From a virus, in the IMG/VR virus record IMGVR_UViG_3300032246_001112, positions 1 to 27,986 of that record: a DNA stretch of 27,986 nt, one strand, 5' to 3'. Each line of letters opens with the position of its first letter. The stretch's first letter is position 1. The position numbers were made by a program, and so were the translations under genes. Positions 1-9,744 of this stretch are shown in pieces. The notes under the pieces were generated by a model. The model made no database searches, was not told where the DNA came from, and was given only the letters and a program-made list of their open reading frames with translations.

Positions 1-1614
1 CAAACAGATCTTATTCAAGCAAACATAAAAGATCAAACAGAAACTCTTACTGCTGCAAGTGATGCTCAGTTTACTGCATTATATGGAAAAACAAAAGATG
101 AAGCAGATTTAATAATTAGAAAGAATCAAGTAGTTATTGATCAATATCAAAAACAAATTGATGCAATTCAAGAAAAGAATTCTCTCGCCCAACATGAAGT
201 TGAACTTCTTGATCATAGCAAGAAAAAATATCAAGATCAAATTGATGCAATTCAAAGAATAATTGATGGATATCAACGTCAAATTGATTTAATACAACAT
301 GAGATGGACTTAAGAAATCATACATCAGAACTTATTAATCATCAATTAGATCTTATGAGCAGACAAGAAAAAAATATTTCTGATGCCTATGACAAGAGAA
401 TACAAGCCCTTGATCAAATTTCTTCTATAAATCAACACCTTATTGATCAACAAAAACAACAAATTGGTCTTTCTCAAGCATTTAATCAAGGAGATGTGTT
501 TGCTGCTGCTCAGGCTGCAAATGACATGCAAAATTCTAGTGCTCAATACGCTAGCGATCAAATGAGAGGTTCTCTTGAGCAGGGCAAACAAAATGCTATA
601 AATGGTCTTACAAGTGAAAATGGAATGACAAGGGTTCAATTAGAAGAACAATTGCAAGCAATAAGCGATCAAAATTTCCAATCACAGCAACAAATATGGG
701 ATCTTAATCAAAAGATTTATGCAAATCAACAAGACATTCTTCCATTAAAGAAATCAATATCAGATGTTGACGCTTCCATTGCTGTTTATAATGATCAAAT
801 TTGGAAGAATAATCAGGCGATCTATGACATTCAAACTAATTCAATAAAGCCGTTGCAAGATCAAAATAAGGAATGGCAATCAAGACTTCAACTATCTTCT
901 GGTAATTTAGAAATTGCAATTAAAGAAGCAACACTAAATGAGGCTGCTCAACTTAGAAGTTTAGAATTAGCAACAGCACACATTGAGGCAATTAAAAAAT
1001 CACAAGAATCAACACAAGGATTGAGACAAGAGTGGGAACTTGTAGGAAATCAAATAGCAGATGTTAACAAACTTCTTTCTGACAGAACAAAAATGGTAGC
1101 CCTTAATCAAAAAGATATTCCATTAGCAGTATACAAACCAGATGGAAAAATAGATGTAAATGCTACATTAGCAGCACTTGGTCAGCAATATGATAAAGAA
1201 ATCAAAGATATCCTTGCAGCAGCACCACAATCTTTGGCACAGAAAAAATATGCTGGAGGACTAGTAAGAGGTTACGCCTTGGGTGGTCACATAGGTATGG
1301 ATTCTGTTCCAGCAATGCTTACCCCAGGAGAATTTGTTATGCGTAAGGATTCTGTTGATAAGTATGGTGCAGCAATGCTTTCAAGTATGAATATGGGAGC
1401 ATTTGAACTTCCAAAGTACAAAGTTTCTGGAACATCACAAAAGGTTAACGGTGCAACATCTTCTGCAAGATCAATCAATGCTCCCATGTATAATACATAT
1501 AGCGTGAATGTAAATGCAAGTACCAATGCTTCTGCTGATGACATTGCAAATGTTGTTATCACTAAAATTAGAAACATTGATAATAGCAGTATTAGGAGAA
1601 TAAATGGATATTAA
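1..1614 (+). CDS. Tail tape measure protein, C-terminal part (5' end outside window)
   Basis: The frame is open from base 1, so the true start lies upstream; 537 codons are visible. The first ~400 residues are Gln/Asp/Ile-rich and look like a long coiled coil, with near-repeats of Y-Q-x-Q-I-D-x-I-Q around residues 50-100. Near residues 415-460 there is a Gly-rich stretch followed by DSVPAMLTPGEFVMR, a motif typical of the C-terminal region of phage tape measure proteins. In that family the protein sets tail length inside the tube and takes part in DNA ejection. It is followed directly by a Dit-position gene and a very large hub-like gene, the usual siphophage order. The identification rests on the C-terminal motif, the coiled coil and the position. 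The N-terminal part and total length cannot be judged. Confidence 0.85.
   Translation, partial: QTDLIQANIKDQTETLTAASDAQFTALYGKTKDEADLIIRKNQVVIDQYQKQIDAIQEKNSLAQHEVELLDHSKKKYQDQIDAIQRIIDGYQRQIDLIQHEMDLRNHTSELINHQLDLMSRQEKNISDAYDKRIQALDQISSINQHLIDQQKQQIGLSQAFNQGDVFAAAQAANDMQNSSAQYASDQMRGSLEQGKQNAINGLTSENGMTRVQLEEQLQAISDQNFQSQQQIWDLNQKIYANQQDILPLKKSISDVDASIAVYNDQIWKNNQAIYDIQTNSIKPLQDQNKEWQSRLQLSSGNLEIAIKEATLNEAAQLRSLELATAHIEAIKKSQESTQGLRQEWELVGNQIADVNKLLSDRTKMVALNQKDIPLAVYKPDGKIDVNATLAALGQQYDKEIKDILAAAPQSLAQKKYAGGLVRGYALGGHIGMDSVPAMLTPGEFVMRKDSVDKYGAAMLSSMNMGAFELPKYKVSGTSQKVNGATSSARSINAPMYNTYSVNVNASTNASADDIANVVITKIRNIDNSSIRRINGY
154..300 (+). repeat. In-frame heptad-type repeats in tape measure gene
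   Basis: An 18-base string (CAAATTGATGCAATTCAA) occurs at 154-171 and again at 238-255, exactly 84 bases (28 codons, four heptads) apart. A degenerate third copy begins at 280, 42 bases (14 codons) later. The protein copies are YQKQIDAIQ, YQDQIDAIQ and YQRQIDLIQ. The spacing in multiples of seven residues fits a coiled-coil rod built by internal duplication. Confidence 0.7.
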
Positions 1615-2242
1615 TCCTAGCAATCCAACAGCAACCTCAACTTATATTTCTGGTAGGAAAAAGTATGCTAGACCACAAGCAATGCTTTGGTCAGATAATT
1701 CAGGCACCATTTCCAATGGAGTAAGATTTCCAAATGGAAGAGAAAAAGAAGACTTTATTATATGTTCTGATCATAATAGAAAAGAAATTCAAATTTCTCA
1801 ACAAAGAATTGAAACTCGTCAAAGAATGATTAATGGAACAATGCGCTCTTATCATATTGCAGATAAAATAACATTATCTTTAAGTTGGGACATGCTTCCA
1901 TCTAGATCATTTTCTAGAAATGTTCTTTTCAGTTCTTCTGGTGCAGCAATACTGAATACTGGAGATAGTTCATATACTGTTGATGGAGGGGCAGGCGGGG
2001 TAGAACTTCTTGATTGGTATGAAAATCATTCAGGACCATTCTATGTTTATCTTGGATATGATAAGTTTAATAGTCCATCAACTCAAGTTGCAAATCAAGT
2101 AACAGACGCATCATTTAACTATCTTGGAATATATAACGATGTAAGGCAAATGTATTTTTCTAGTTTTCAGCACACCATTCAAAAGCGTGGCGCGAACAAT
2201 CATGATTTCTGGTCTATTTCAGTATCGTTGGAAGAAGTATAA
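1604..2242 (+). CDS. Tail protein, distal-tail (Dit) position
   Basis: 212 aa, beginning inside the tape measure gene (11-base overlap) with AGGAG at 1594-1598 as ribosome site. It ends in a TAATG overlap with the next gene. The sequence is rich in beta-strand-type residues (for example KITLSLSWDM and the C-terminal FWSISVSLEEV) with no signal peptide or membrane segment. I recognise no catalytic motif. Between a tape measure protein and a giant hub protein, siphophages usually encode the distal tail protein that joins tube to tip, so a Dit or tail-tip adaptor role is the best inference. It could also be another minor tail protein. Confidence 0.6.
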   Translation: MDINPSNPTATSTYISGRKKYARPQAMLWSDNSGTISNGVRFPNGREKEDFIICSDHNRKEIQISQQRIETRQRMINGTMRSYHIADKITLSLSWDMLPSRSFSRNVLFSSSGAAILNTGDSSYTVDGGAGGVELLDWYENHSGPFYVYLGYDKFNSPSTQVANQVTDASFNYLGIYNDVRQMYFSSFQHTIQKRGANNHDFWSISVSLEEV

Positions 2243-5200
2243 TGTTTCAATCAACTACTCTAAAAAATACATTAGAGCAATCACACACAATTGATAATCA
2301 ACAAGAAGTGTGGATTGAGTGGAATATGAATCAGTCATACAATATTTCAAAGGTGGGGAACTATAGATATAGGCCTGGATCAGCAAATCCACTATATGGA
2401 TCAATTTATCAATCGTATGATAATTCAGACTCTGGTAATTATTACACAGGAGCCACAGATTCAGATACCGTTATTGATGCTGGATTTGACGACAACAATA
2501 CTCCAATAAAGTTTACAACATCAAAACAAAAAATTAAATTAATGTATTCTTTGGAAGATTGTTTTAAACAAAATAGACCAAGATCTGGAATAAACAAACT
2601 TCTTTACTTAGGGATTTCTGGTGCAGCATATGGATCTAATCAGTATATAGATAGTCTTACTTCTGGTCAAAACGGTACGGTAAATTATGCTCGTAGACCA
2701 AGATATTATATGTCATCAAGATATGATGATTTTAAATATTGGACTTCATACAGAACAGAAGTTTTTGATGAAAAAACAAATGAGTTTGGTATATCTCTTA
2801 ATCAAAGTACTGGAACTACAAATAAATCATATTATATATATGATGCTGCTCCCTTTGTTATATATAAAGATCCAGTTCCAGCAAATAGGGTCGCTGTCAA
2901 AATGCAAACAAATGTTGGAGAAGTTGACAATGGACCATATAGAATTGGAAACAATGCAAATGTTGCAGATCCACTGTATGGTTTAGCAAATAGAACTGTT
3001 CCTAGAATTTGGAGAATTCAGGCTCTTAATGGTAATAATAACTGGGTGGAGTTAATATCTTTTTCCGAATCACAAACACGTTATGATGGAAGTCCAATCA
3101 TAGCGTCAGATGGTCAAGTAGAAATTGAATATGGATTAACAATTCCAAGCCTATATCAAGACAATTATACTTTTGCTGGAGAGATTTCCACACTATCTAT
3201 GCTCCCAGATTTGGCACCATACGGATATGCTTATTTGTATAAAACTTCAGATACTGATAAAGGAATTTTATATATTAGTGACGGCTCAAACTGGCAAACA
3301 TATGAAGCAAACTATTCTTGGTCATTGTCTTCAACAGACATAACAAAAAATACTAAAGTGGTTAAACAATTTACTAACCCAGAATATTTTATTTCGGGTG
3401 GCAATAAAAAATATAGAGAATTTGAGTTTATTTATGGATTAAGAATAGTTGTTGACACAATGAATAAGCCCAACTGTACCTTCGACCTTATTGAATTGTC
3501 TCCAAGACTTGTAGGAAATGTTACCAATAAAGTGCAATCTTTTTCAATAAAAAAGACATTATCTGATTTAGGAACATATTCTTTACCAACAGGATCGCTA
3601 CTAGCATCTACTGGTAGCGTGTCGCTTTTTGATGACGATCTTTCTTTTAATGAAAATAATTCATTTGATCTTGAAACATCTACTGGAAGCATTATAAGCA
3701 ACTATTCAAATAGCAGAATGAAATTTTTGTTTTATGATATTGTTAAAAACATAAATGGTTATGATTATTATATTCCAATAAAAACGATGTATTCAGAAAA
3801 AATTCCTCAAATAAATGATGGTCCAGCACAACTTACAGTAGATTTAAGAGACTTGTTCTTTTTATTAGAATCTAAAAAATCACCAGAAATGTTATTAACA
3901 AATGTTTCTCTAAGTTATGCAATAACGGTTTTGCTTGACAGCATTGGGTTTAGTAACTATGTATTTAAAAGAACAATAGAAGATGAAGAACTTATTATTC
4001 CATTTTTCTTTGTTGGTCCAAATCAAAATATTGCAGAGACTTTGCAACAATTAGCAATGTCTTCTCAAGCAGCAATATTTTTTGATGAATACAATAATTT
4101 AGTTATAATGTCAAAAAACTATCTTCTTCCATCAGAAAGTGCAAGGCAGACTGATGCAACGCTATATGGTCAAGAAATTGTTGTTGGTCAAAATACTTTG
4201 CTACCAAACATTATTAATATTGCTTCTCAAGAAAAGAAATCTTTTAATGGTGGAGAGATTAATTACACAACTAGATATATTCAAAAATCAATTGGATCAA
4301 TTGCTCAGGCTCCATATACCGCAGAATATCAAACTTATATTTATAAACCAGTACTTTTATGGGAAGTTGCTGGACAGGAAATGGCTAGAACAATAAATGA
4401 GTCAGCACAACAATCTTCTGGATATTCTTTAGCCGCTATGCCACTTAAAACAACTTTATCTTCTAATGTTCCACAATATTCTGGCGGAACAATAATAAAT
4501 AATATTATGGATTTTGGAGAAAATGTTTATTGGTTAGGAAATTATTCTGGATATTTTTATGCTAATGGAGAGATTATAAGATATGATGCTGTTGAATATT
4601 CTGTAGCAGGAGTAGGAAATGTTTGGATTGAAAATAATCAGCAGTATCAAGACTATTTTAGTAAATTAATATTTAATGGAAAAATGTATCCTACTGGAAA
4701 CGTAAGAATTTATACTAATCTTCAAGGTACTCAAATTAAAGAACATGGTCGTGGACAATTTGGAACAGAAGTTGTTGAACATAGTTCTGGAATTACAGAA
4801 TCATCATCTTGGATTAGTGATAGCAACGTTCGCGGATCTATACAAAATGCAAAAGACTATCTTTTTAATACCAATGTCACTTTAACATATCCAGATGATT
4901 TAGGTATAGAGGAAGCAGGAAATGTAAAGAATATTGGATTTAATACTTACAGTTCACAATCATATGCTATTAAGTCAACAAGAAATAGTGTTATAAAAAA
5001 CTTTATGGCAAATACAAATCTTACGGAAAATACGGTTAACTATTATAAGAGTGCTCTATCTGGATCAGTGCAATCATCTGCATTAGTATTTAATGGTCCA
5101 GTAGTACCATCAGAAATTGATCCAGCAGACTTTGTTTCCTATGTTTATCAGCCCTTGGAAAAACCATATAAGCATTTTGGTACAAGAATGAGAATCATTG

Positions 5201-7116
5201 GAAAAATTGAATCTGCAACAAATTCTAGTCAAACTCCAATAGGAGCATTTAATATATACTCTCCTAGTGATTTAGTTTCAACAGACCCTTCAAAACAAGT
5301 TTCTATAACTGGCGGTAGTGGAGGAATAGCATTTGGATTGAACAAAGATACTAACGTTGGTTACTATTTTGAAATAGCAGCATTATCTCAAAATTCAGTT
5401 TCTTCATATAAAAATAATTCAAATTCATTGTCTTATACTATTGTTGATAGCCCTATAACAACTTGTAATTCAGGAATAGTTACTGTAACTCTTTCTACAC
5501 AACATTTTTTTGATGTTGGTAATTTAGTTACAATATCTGGATTAATTGATGATAATAATAAAACTGCAACAACAACCCCACTTAATGGTCAGTATACAGT
5601 TACAGAAATATCTTCAGATAGAAAACAATTTAAATACAATATTGGAACATCTCTTACGACAACATGTTCAACTGGAGGAACTGTTAGTCAAACTCTTCCA
5701 TCAAACACTCTTATATCAGATGTATTTTTCTATAAAGTTGTTTCTGGATCAAACACAGCAGACATTATTAAAAAAGCAAAATCTTCTAATATAGTGACTT
5801 TAACAACATTAAGGCAGCACTCTCTTGTGGTGGGAGAAAGCATAGTTGTTTCTATTGGAGACTCCGCATTTGATGGAACATATAAAATAACTGCTGTAGA
5901 TAGCAAATCAATTAGTTATGAAAAATCTGGGGCAAATGTTTCTCAAACAGATTTGAGCACTATTGGCTTAGTTACAGGAGTTAATAAACTTGCCATACCA
6001 GAAATTTTATGGAGAGGGTTTACTGAAATTTTAGTTGATGATGGTAAATTTACTTCACAGTCAAGACTTTCATCCACAGAAAAAACAACAGTATATGATT
6101 TATCAGCAGAATATATTGATATTGGATCAACAAGAACATTTTACCTTTACATAAACAATACTCAGGTGGCGACAGTAAGCGATTCAAACCCAATACCAAC
6201 ATATAATAACTTAGCGTTATTTGTTCGTGGATCATCACGAATAATGTTTGAAAATGTATATGCTTTATCAGATAATTTTGCTGAAAATACAGCAAAGGCG
6301 TTGCAGTTACCAATTTCTAAATTATTTAGCGATGAAGCAATAACAGAAAAGAATGCATTAGAAAGATATGGACTTAGTGGAATTGTACAAAATACATATT
6401 TAAGTGGAATCAGTTCTCAAGCAGACCCCAAATATGATTTGTACTATGAAGAGTTTGGAACTATTATGAGAGAGGTGGCATATTTTAATATTAAATATGA
6501 TCGCGCCTTCCCAGCATTGTATGCTCAACTAGCAAAAACAATTAATCGTGTTAAAGGATATACCGTTTCAGGATTTTATGCGGGTGCATATGGAGCAGAA
6601 TTTTTAATCTTTAACGCTATTGACAAAAATCTCAATTTAGACGATACTACTGGAAACTACTTAAGAATATTGGGAATATCATTTACTCAAAATACTACTC
6701 ACTCATTAAAGGTTGACGACTTCTTTAAAAAGAATAGCAATTTTGCAGAATCTGTTTATTCTGGATCAAATAATGCAGAACAATATCAACAACTTTATTC
6801 AGATGTTGTTAATAGTAGAAACAAATACGGAAGAAATGATTTTTCAATTGATGCACAATATGTACAAACTACTGCCGCCGCTGAATCAATGATGGATTGG
6901 ACAATTAAAAGAGTTATATATCCAAAAAGAACTATTGGTGTTACTACATTTGCCACTCCTCATTTGCAATTAGGGGATATTGTTAAAATATCATATAAAG
7001 ATTCTAGTCAAATACCTTACGTTGCTTCAGATTCTACTAGATTTGTAATCTATAATATTGAATATCAAAAGGGTGCAGGGTCTTCATCAATGACTCTTCA
7101 TTTAGCGGAGGTATAA
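2242..7116 (+). CDS. Giant tail hub / receptor-binding protein
   Basis: 1624 aa, by far the largest gene here, translationally coupled to its neighbour by a TAATG overlap. The N-terminal ~450 residues are Tyr/Asn/Ser-rich and beta-like. Residues ~550-640 (around LLDSIGF, then AETLQQLAMSSQAAIFFDEY) resemble the hub domain of tail-associated proteins. Residues ~973-1053 and ~1253-1336 look like two halves of a concanavalin/laminin-G-type jelly roll, separated by two copies of a small beta domain (~1073-1152 and ~1175-1245). The last ~90 residues (LQLGDIVKI, then FVIYNIEYQKG) match the hub-like C-termini of siphophage tail proteins. I infer a baseplate hub carrying host-binding modules. The fold assignments come from pattern recognition only, and I see no peptidase or lysozyme motif. 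Confidence 0.7.
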   Translation: MFQSTTLKNTLEQSHTIDNQQEVWIEWNMNQSYNISKVGNYRYRPGSANPLYGSIYQSYDNSDSGNYYTGATDSDTVIDAGFDDNNTPIKFTTSKQKIKLMYSLEDCFKQNRPRSGINKLLYLGISGAAYGSNQYIDSLTSGQNGTVNYARRPRYYMSSRYDDFKYWTSYRTEVFDEKTNEFGISLNQSTGTTNKSYYIYDAAPFVIYKDPVPANRVAVKMQTNVGEVDNGPYRIGNNANVADPLYGLANRTVPRIWRIQALNGNNNWVELISFSESQTRYDGSPIIASDGQVEIEYGLTIPSLYQDNYTFAGEISTLSMLPDLAPYGYAYLYKTSDTDKGILYISDGSNWQTYEANYSWSLSSTDITKNTKVVKQFTNPEYFISGGNKKYREFEFIYGLRIVVDTMNKPNCTFDLIELSPRLVGNVTNKVQSFSIKKTLSDLGTYSLPTGSLLASTGSVSLFDDDLSFNENNSFDLETSTGSIISNYSNSRMKFLFYDIVKNINGYDYYIPIKTMYSEKIPQINDGPAQLTVDLRDLFFLLESKKSPEMLLTNVSLSYAITVLLDSIGFSNYVFKRTIEDEELIIPFFFVGPNQNIAETLQQLAMSSQAAIFFDEYNNLVIMSKNYLLPSESARQTDATLYGQEIVVGQNTLLPNIINIASQEKKSFNGGEINYTTRYIQKSIGSIAQAPYTAEYQTYIYKPVLLWEVAGQEMARTINESAQQSSGYSLAAMPLKTTLSSNVPQYSGGTIINNIMDFGENVYWLGNYSGYFYANGEIIRYDAVEYSVAGVGNVWIENNQQYQDYFSKLIFNGKMYPTGNVRIYTNLQGTQIKEHGRGQFGTEVVEHSSGITESSSWISDSNVRGSIQNAKDYLFNTNVTLTYPDDLGIEEAGNVKNIGFNTYSSQSYAIKSTRNSVIKNFMANTNLTENTVNYYKSALSGSVQSSALVFNGPVVPSEIDPADFVSYVYQPLEKPYKHFGTRMRIIGKIESATNSSQTPIGAFNIYSPSDLVSTDPSKQVSITGGSGGIAFGLNKDTNVGYYFEIAALSQNSVSSYKNNSNSLSYTIVDSPITTCNSGIVTVTLSTQHFFDVGNLVTISGLIDDNNKTATTTPLNGQYTVTEISSDRKQFKYNIGTSLTTTCSTGGTVSQTLPSNTLISDVFFYKVVSGSNTADIIKKAKSSNIVTLTTLRQHSLVVGESIVVSIGDSAFDGTYKITAVDSKSISYEKSGANVSQTDLSTIGLVTGVNKLAIPEILWRGFTEILVDDGKFTSQSRLSSTEKTTVYDLSAEYIDIGSTRTFYLYINNTQVATVSDSNPIPTYNNLALFVRGSSRIMFENVYALSDNFAENTAKALQLPISKLFSDEAITEKNALERYGLSGIVQNTYLSGISSQADPKYDLYYEEFGTIMREVAYFNIKYDRAFPALYAQLAKTINRVKGYTVSGFYAGAYGAEFLIFNAIDKNLNLDDTTGNYLRILGISFTQNTTHSLKVDDFFKKNSNFAESVYSGSNNAEQYQQLYSDVVNSRNKYGRNDFSIDAQYVQTTAAAESMMDWTIKRVIYPKRTIGVTTFATPHLQLGDIVKISYKDSSQIPYVASDSTRFVIYNIEYQKGAGSSSMTLHLAEV

Positions 7117-7117
7117 A

Positions 7118-7747
7118 ATGGGAGACTTTAATAACTATGCAGATGTTCAGGCTGCCTTAGATGAAGAATATCGCGCTTGGCGAGATCATGAAATTACTGG
7201 ATTTAGTCAAAAGGGACAAGAGGCAAGAGATTGGTGGGCAAATCAAGGATCATCTGAGTCAGCCCCAGCCCCAGTAAATAGCACTCCTCCTCCTCCACCT
7301 GAACCAGCACCACTGCTACCAACATTTATCCCCATGTCAAATGTTGACAAAAACTTTAAAGTGGCACCAAGCGACATTATTAAGTTTAATAACGATGCTG
7401 TTGGTATTGCACAAATACAACAATTATTGTTTGAAGATATTGGTGCAATAGAATTAGCCAATATATCTAGATCGGATCTTATTGATGGTCAGCCTGTTAC
7501 ATATGCGCCAATCGCCAATTTATCTTCAGTAAATAGACAATTTAATCCAAACAATATAATTGCTACTTCAAGTTCAATGGATTACTTTTCAAGATTTGGA
7601 TTAGATATCTTTTCTAGAGGAATCCATCAACCATATTTTGACGATAATGGAGACTTGATTATAGAAGTAGACACAATAAATGGCGAGGAAGAAATACAAG
7701 TAGAAATCCTCATAAATGGTACAATTAATACGGTAGGCGAAGCATGA
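7118..7747 (+). CDS. Minor tail/baseplate protein with proline-rich linker, function unknown
   Basis: 209 aa with a clear GGAGG ribosome site at 7107-7111, six bases before ATG. It has an acidic, Trp-containing N-terminal helix region (residues ~1-42), then an Ala/Pro/Ser linker (~45-68) with a run of prolines, then a less repetitive domain. The C-terminus is acidic and beta-like (EEEIQVEILINGT). It ends in an ATGA overlap with the next fibre-like gene, so it belongs to the tail operon. The linker suggests two modules joined flexibly, as in adaptor or fibre-base proteins. I do not recognise the family. Confidence 0.6.
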   Translation: MGDFNNYADVQAALDEEYRAWRDHEITGFSQKGQEARDWWANQGSSESAPAPVNSTPPPPPEPAPLLPTFIPMSNVDKNFKVAPSDIIKFNNDAVGIAQIQQLLFEDIGAIELANISRSDLIDGQPVTYAPIANLSSVNRQFNPNNIIATSSSMDYFSRFGLDIFSRGIHQPYFDDNGDLIIEVDTINGEEEIQVEILINGTINTVGEA

Positions 7748-9204
7748 TAACTAATGATGGAAAAGAAATTATCTCAAAATATCTTTTGGGACAAGTGCCT
7801 TCTTTTGCTACCTATTTATCAATAGGTTGTGGGGCAAAGCCATTGCTTTCTAATGAATCTATCCCAAATTCCATATATGCAAAACAACGTATGGATTTTG
7901 AAATGACTCGTGTACCAATATCATCAAAAGGTTTTGTTGATGACTCAGTTACATATATAATAACAAATAAAACACTTTCTTCCAATATTGCAACATTGAC
8001 AACATCGGCAACACATGATATTGTCGCAGGAGAAACTGTTATAATTTCTGGCGTTGATGCGACATTTAATGGTCAATACAGAGTTTCTTCTGTTACCTCA
8101 AACACGTTTAGTTATTCCTTAATAGCATCAAATGTTACATCTGCCGCAGTCAGCCCAAATGGATCTGTTATCGTTTCTAGGACAAAAGTTTCTTTAACAG
8201 CAGAATTGCCTTCAGGAAACAAATATGATATAACAGAAGTAGGAATATGGTCAACTGCAAATAATAATCTTGTTAGTCAATATGACAGTAGAATGATTTT
8301 TAATTTTTCTCAATCATGGCAATATCATGGAAATAATATAACCCCATCTTCATCAACTGTTTCTATTGGAGATCCACCTTTAAGAACTTTAGGTTCTTCT
8401 ACTGTAACTGATATCGGTGTATCAGATGTAACATTTTATTCTGAAACAACTGATCCATTGTTTCAACTAAATACAAGAAAACTAAGAAAAGAAGGACCAA
8501 GACATTTAAATAGAACATTGCTTGTTCGCGGAGACATGTCAACTATTAGTCCAGCAAGCGGAACTGCATGGACAACATCTAATATTTTAAGCAACTGGGT
8601 AGCATCTGGAACACATATTCATTTAAATAATATTAGTTTTGATATATCTGGAAACAATAGTGCTGATTTACTTAAGTTAGCATTCTCTGTTATTGATAAA
8701 ACTGCCGTTGGATCTTCAATTACAGATGCAAAAATATTAATGGAATTTTTTAAAGATGAATCAAATACTACTAGCGCATATGCAAAAGCACAAATATATG
8801 TTCCTGGGGCGGCAAATAATGGAAACCAGTATCTTAACGACAATAAATATTATGTAGCCGCATGGCAGTTGTCTCAGAATATTGATTATTCAAATTATTC
8901 AGGTTCATCAGCAGTAACGCTATCTAAGCCATACGTTAGATTTTATTCTTCAACAGATTTTAGCCCATCAGAAATCAGAGTTTGTAGAATATGGGTAATG
9001 ATTAACGTTGGTTCTGCTTCATCTCCATCAGCATCCACAAATAACTATATTTCTTTTGATGGTTTTAGAATTGACAATACCTTAGAAAATCCAATATATA
9101 AAATGTCTGGTTATTCAATAATTAAAGGAACTGGAACTCCAATTTCAAAATTAGCAAATACAAATAACTATATTGATTTTAGATTTTCTTTAGGTGTTTC
9201 ATAA
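7744..9204 (+). CDS. Tail fibre / adhesin-like protein
   Basis: 486 aa, overlapping both neighbours (ATGA upstream, TAATG downstream). The N-terminal ~65 residues (TNDGKEIISKYLLGQ and following) resemble the beginning of phage tail-fibre or collar proteins. Residues ~78-142 are a third copy of the small beta domain seen twice in the hub protein, with the pattern T-L-T-T, then G-E-T-V-I-I-S-G-V, then F-N-G-Q-Y-R-V. The remaining ~300 residues are Ser/Thr/Asn-rich and beta-like, ending in ISFDGFRIDNTLE, which fits a carbohydrate-binding jelly-roll or fibre head. I infer a host-recognition role. There is no enzymatic motif. Confidence 0.6.
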   Translation: MITNDGKEIISKYLLGQVPSFATYLSIGCGAKPLLSNESIPNSIYAKQRMDFEMTRVPISSKGFVDDSVTYIITNKTLSSNIATLTTSATHDIVAGETVIISGVDATFNGQYRVSSVTSNTFSYSLIASNVTSAAVSPNGSVIVSRTKVSLTAELPSGNKYDITEVGIWSTANNNLVSQYDSRMIFNFSQSWQYHGNNITPSSSTVSIGDPPLRTLGSSTVTDIGVSDVTFYSETTDPLFQLNTRKLRKEGPRHLNRTLLVRGDMSTISPASGTAWTTSNILSNWVASGTHIHLNNISFDISGNNSADLLKLAFSVIDKTAVGSSITDAKILMEFFKDESNTTSAYAKAQIYVPGAANNGNQYLNDNKYYVAAWQLSQNIDYSNYSGSSAVTLSKPYVRFYSSTDFSPSEIRVCRIWVMINVGSASSPSASTNNYISFDGFRIDNTLENPIYKMSGYSIIKGTGTPISKLANTNNYIDFRFSLGVS

Positions 9205-9728
9205 TGTCAAAAAAAATAACTATATCTAAAGATAATTTTTCGGAAATGGATATTTATGATCCAAATTATAAAATTAGATTTAGAATAGTTTCTGAAGACA
9301 GAAATAGATTTTCTGCTTGGTCACCAATTTTTTCGGTAAACCAAAATGTAAATTTTGTTGCTGGCACAACTTCCATACCAGGAGCAATTAAATTAAACAA
9401 AGGAAACGGATATGTATCAGCAGTATGGGACAGCGTTTCTATTTATAAAACTGTAAATAGTCAACAAACAAAAATATCTTCACTTCCGTATTATGACGTA
9501 TGGATTCAATTATTAGGTAGTGGTGGAACAAATCCAAGCGATTGGATATATAAAGGAAGACTTGCTTCAACATCTTTAGATATAAATTATGATTCTACAT
9601 ATCCATATACTGGAGGTACTGGAACAACTGGGCAAATGAAGGTAGAAATTTATAGACCTGGTAGACCAGTGGTTCAAAATAGTTCTAGCAGTTTTCTTAT
9701 GTATAACGCAATAATTACAAACCTATAA
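9204..9728 (+). CDS. Minor structural protein, fibronectin-III-like N-terminus
   Basis: 174 aa, coupled to the previous gene by TAATG. Residues ~20-45 (YKIRFRIVSEDRNRFSAWSP) resemble a fibronectin type III strand pattern, common in phage tail and baseplate proteins. The rest is beta-like and Tyr/Ser/Gly-rich, with no signal peptide or membrane segment. It lies at the end of the tail block and is probably a virion decoration or baseplate component. Its isoleucine codons are 8 ATA, 8 ATT and 0 ATC by hand count, which matters for the tRNA encoded downstream. Confidence 0.55.
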   Translation: MSKKITISKDNFSEMDIYDPNYKIRFRIVSEDRNRFSAWSPIFSVNQNVNFVAGTTSIPGAIKLNKGNGYVSAVWDSVSIYKTVNSQQTKISSLPYYDVWIQLLGSGGTNPSDWIYKGRLASTSLDINYDSTYPYTGGTGTTGQMKVEIYRPGRPVVQNSSSSFLMYNAIITNL

Positions 9729-9744
9729 TGGTATAATTTTCTCA
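9729..9744 (+). promoter_or_regulatory. Extended -10 promoter, leaderless-type start
   Basis: TGG at 9729-9731 followed by TATAAT at 9732-9737, then six bases (TTTCTC), then the ATG at 9744. A -10 box at this distance puts the transcription start on the A of the start codon. No Shine-Dalgarno sequence is present. A second TATAAT overlaps the previous stop codon at 9724-9729. Confidence 0.6.

Noticed and set aside
2242-7116. Tail lysozyme or endopeptidase in the giant tail protein
   Set aside because: No catalytic Glu/Asp lysozyme motif, NlpC/P60 Cys-His pair or M23 HxH motif could be found by eye.
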